The translations under genes and the position numbers were made by a program. The notes beneath the pieces were generated by a model, which was not told the DNA's origin, ran no database searches, and was given only the letters and a program-made list of their open reading frames with translations. DNA of 5,200 nt from Bacteroidales bacterium UBA3816 (GTDB lineage Bacteria; Bacteroidota; Bacteroidia; Bacteroidales; P3): assembly GCA_002368955.1 (NCBI GenBank), contig DFDY01000111.1:1-5200 (forward strand), given 5' to 3'. Shown here in pieces: positions 5,198 to 5,200 of the stretch. Position 1 is the first letter of the stretch. Each line of letters begins with the position of its first letter.

Positions 5198-5200
5198 ACT

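Noticed and set aside
4500..5200. Known structured RNAs (tmRNA, RNase P RNA, tRNA, group II intron domain V, CRISPR)
   Set aside because: No signature was found: no tRNA arms or CCA end, no RNase P core, no tmRNA tag frame, no regularly spaced direct repeats.

Overview
The window looks like Bacteroidota DNA, most likely a gut- or rumen-type Bacteroidales. The evidence is a very large secreted protein made of fibronectin type III (FN3) and adhesin-like beta-sandwich modules, a signal peptide with glutamine at the predicted mature N-terminus, no Shine-Dalgarno sequence, and a candidate promoter of the Bacteroidota -33/-7 type. No species can be named from the sequence alone.

Positions 1-4340 hold one giant gene on the minus strand. 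It starts at the ATG complementary to 4338-4340 and stays open to the left edge, so at least 1446 codons are present and the 3' end is missing. Hand translation gives a signal peptide, an N-terminal beta-sandwich of about 210 residues, then a repeating series of FN3 and MAM-like ('choice-of-anchor J'/cleaved-adhesin) domains. Five FN3 domains are visible, and the fourth is followed by a different beta domain in place of the anchor-J domain. The fifth module is cut by the window edge. Long plus-strand open frames across this region are antisense shadows in exact codon register with the real gene.

Positions 4341-4515 are the AT-rich 5' flank of this gene. They contain one good Bacteroidota-type promoter candidate on the minus strand (about 4470-4500), which lies within an 8-bp inverted repeat.

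Positions 4516-5200 (about 685 bp) contain no convincing gene. They hold a cluster of small inverted repeats (4516-4636), a featureless stretch with only short open frames lacking start codons (about 4640-4910), and a compact hairpin-rich element at 5049-5195. That element can be folded into a closed multi-branched structure with nested helices, and two of its hairpins share the same tip sequence. It resembles a dispersed REP/MITE-like or structured-RNA element. A 94-codon minus-strand frame (4913-5197) runs through it and is probably not a real gene.

No complete novel multi-gene system is visible. The items most worth a second look are the giant adhesin-like protein, with its regular cysteine pattern and very few lysines, and the structured element at the right end.
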